Shown here in pieces: positions 28,240 to 28,312 of a DNA stretch of 28,312 nucleotides. A program made the translations under genes and the position numbers. Source of the DNA: Perkinsus chesapeaki (taxonomy: Eukaryota; Perkinsozoa; Perkinsida; Perkinsidae); the NCBI GenBank assembly GCA_013115145.1, contig JAAPAO010000476.1:1-28312 (forward strand), in the 5' to 3' direction. Below the pieces are notes generated by a model. It did no database searches and had not been told where the DNA came from. It worked only from the letters and a program-made list of their open reading frames with translations. Position 1 is the stretch's first letter. Every line of letters starts with the position of its first letter.

Positions 28240-28312
28240 CACTAGTAACATATTTCCTATCAAACTCCTTTCTATTATATCTCCTCTTCCGTATCACTAG
28301 TAACATATTTCC
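28240..28312. repeat. 18-nt direct repeat at the window end
   Basis: CACTAGTAACATATTTCC occurs at 28240-28257 and again at 28295-28312, a period of 55 bp, cut by the end of the window. It may be the start of a tandem array. Confidence 0.7.

Noticed and set aside
1-28312. Dinoflagellate-type spliced-leader gene or relict leader sequence
   Set aside because: I looked for the conserved GGCTCAAG end with its upstream leader and found no convincing copy.

Overview
The window looks like nuclear DNA of a unicellular eukaryote with dense short introns. The recognisable genes are eukaryotic: an ARL5-type small GTPase, a thioredoxin-related ER membrane protein, an UNC93-like membrane protein, a coiled-coil protein and a tRNA-Ser. 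Most reconstructed introns are 38-120 nt, nearly all GT-AG, with one GC-AG. Secreted, lineage-specific proteins (one mucin-like) sit beside the housekeeping genes. An alveolate of the perkinsid/dinoflagellate kind is my best guess, but this is inference; no spliced-leader sequence or rRNA is present to fix it. All exon models were joined by hand using splice dinucleotides, reading phase and family knowledge.

Layout. 133-2677: a tandem duplication with two copies of a small secreted-protein gene on the + strand. 3171-4382 (-): a six-exon secreted Cys-rich protein with eleven Thr/Glu/Pro repeats and a C-terminal domain that may be related to the two preceding proteins. 4383-6077: little recognisable. 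6078-6786: a 709-bp element with terminal inverted repeats and a possible 3-bp target duplication, next to a tRNA-Ser(GCT) at 6852-6933. 8216-17356 (-): three genes head to tail on one strand, namely ARL5-like (17356-14818), a 12-exon coiled-coil protein (14546-11027) and a TMX-like oxidoreductase (10490-8216). 17357-21226: mostly unassigned, with a long inverted repeat and possible exons. 21227-26411 (+): fourteen exons of an UNC93-like membrane protein, 5' end unresolved; one 1.5-kb intron carries a palindrome cluster and an opposite-strand coding stretch. 26997 onward: the first exons of a gene with a mitochondrial-type leader.

The most unusual signals are in the introns. Five introns in three genes contain a tRNA T-arm/B-box-like core, in both orientations relative to the host gene; in three of them it fills most of a 41-46 nt intron. 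A second short element, ATCGATC-spacer-GATCGAT, recurs around the coiled-coil gene in two introns, intergenic DNA and, as an in-frame tandem pair, in its first exon. Perfect palindromes with a one-base centre recur in the UNC93-like introns. Together these suggest short mobile or self-complementary elements that create or inhabit introns, which needs a genome-wide search to confirm.
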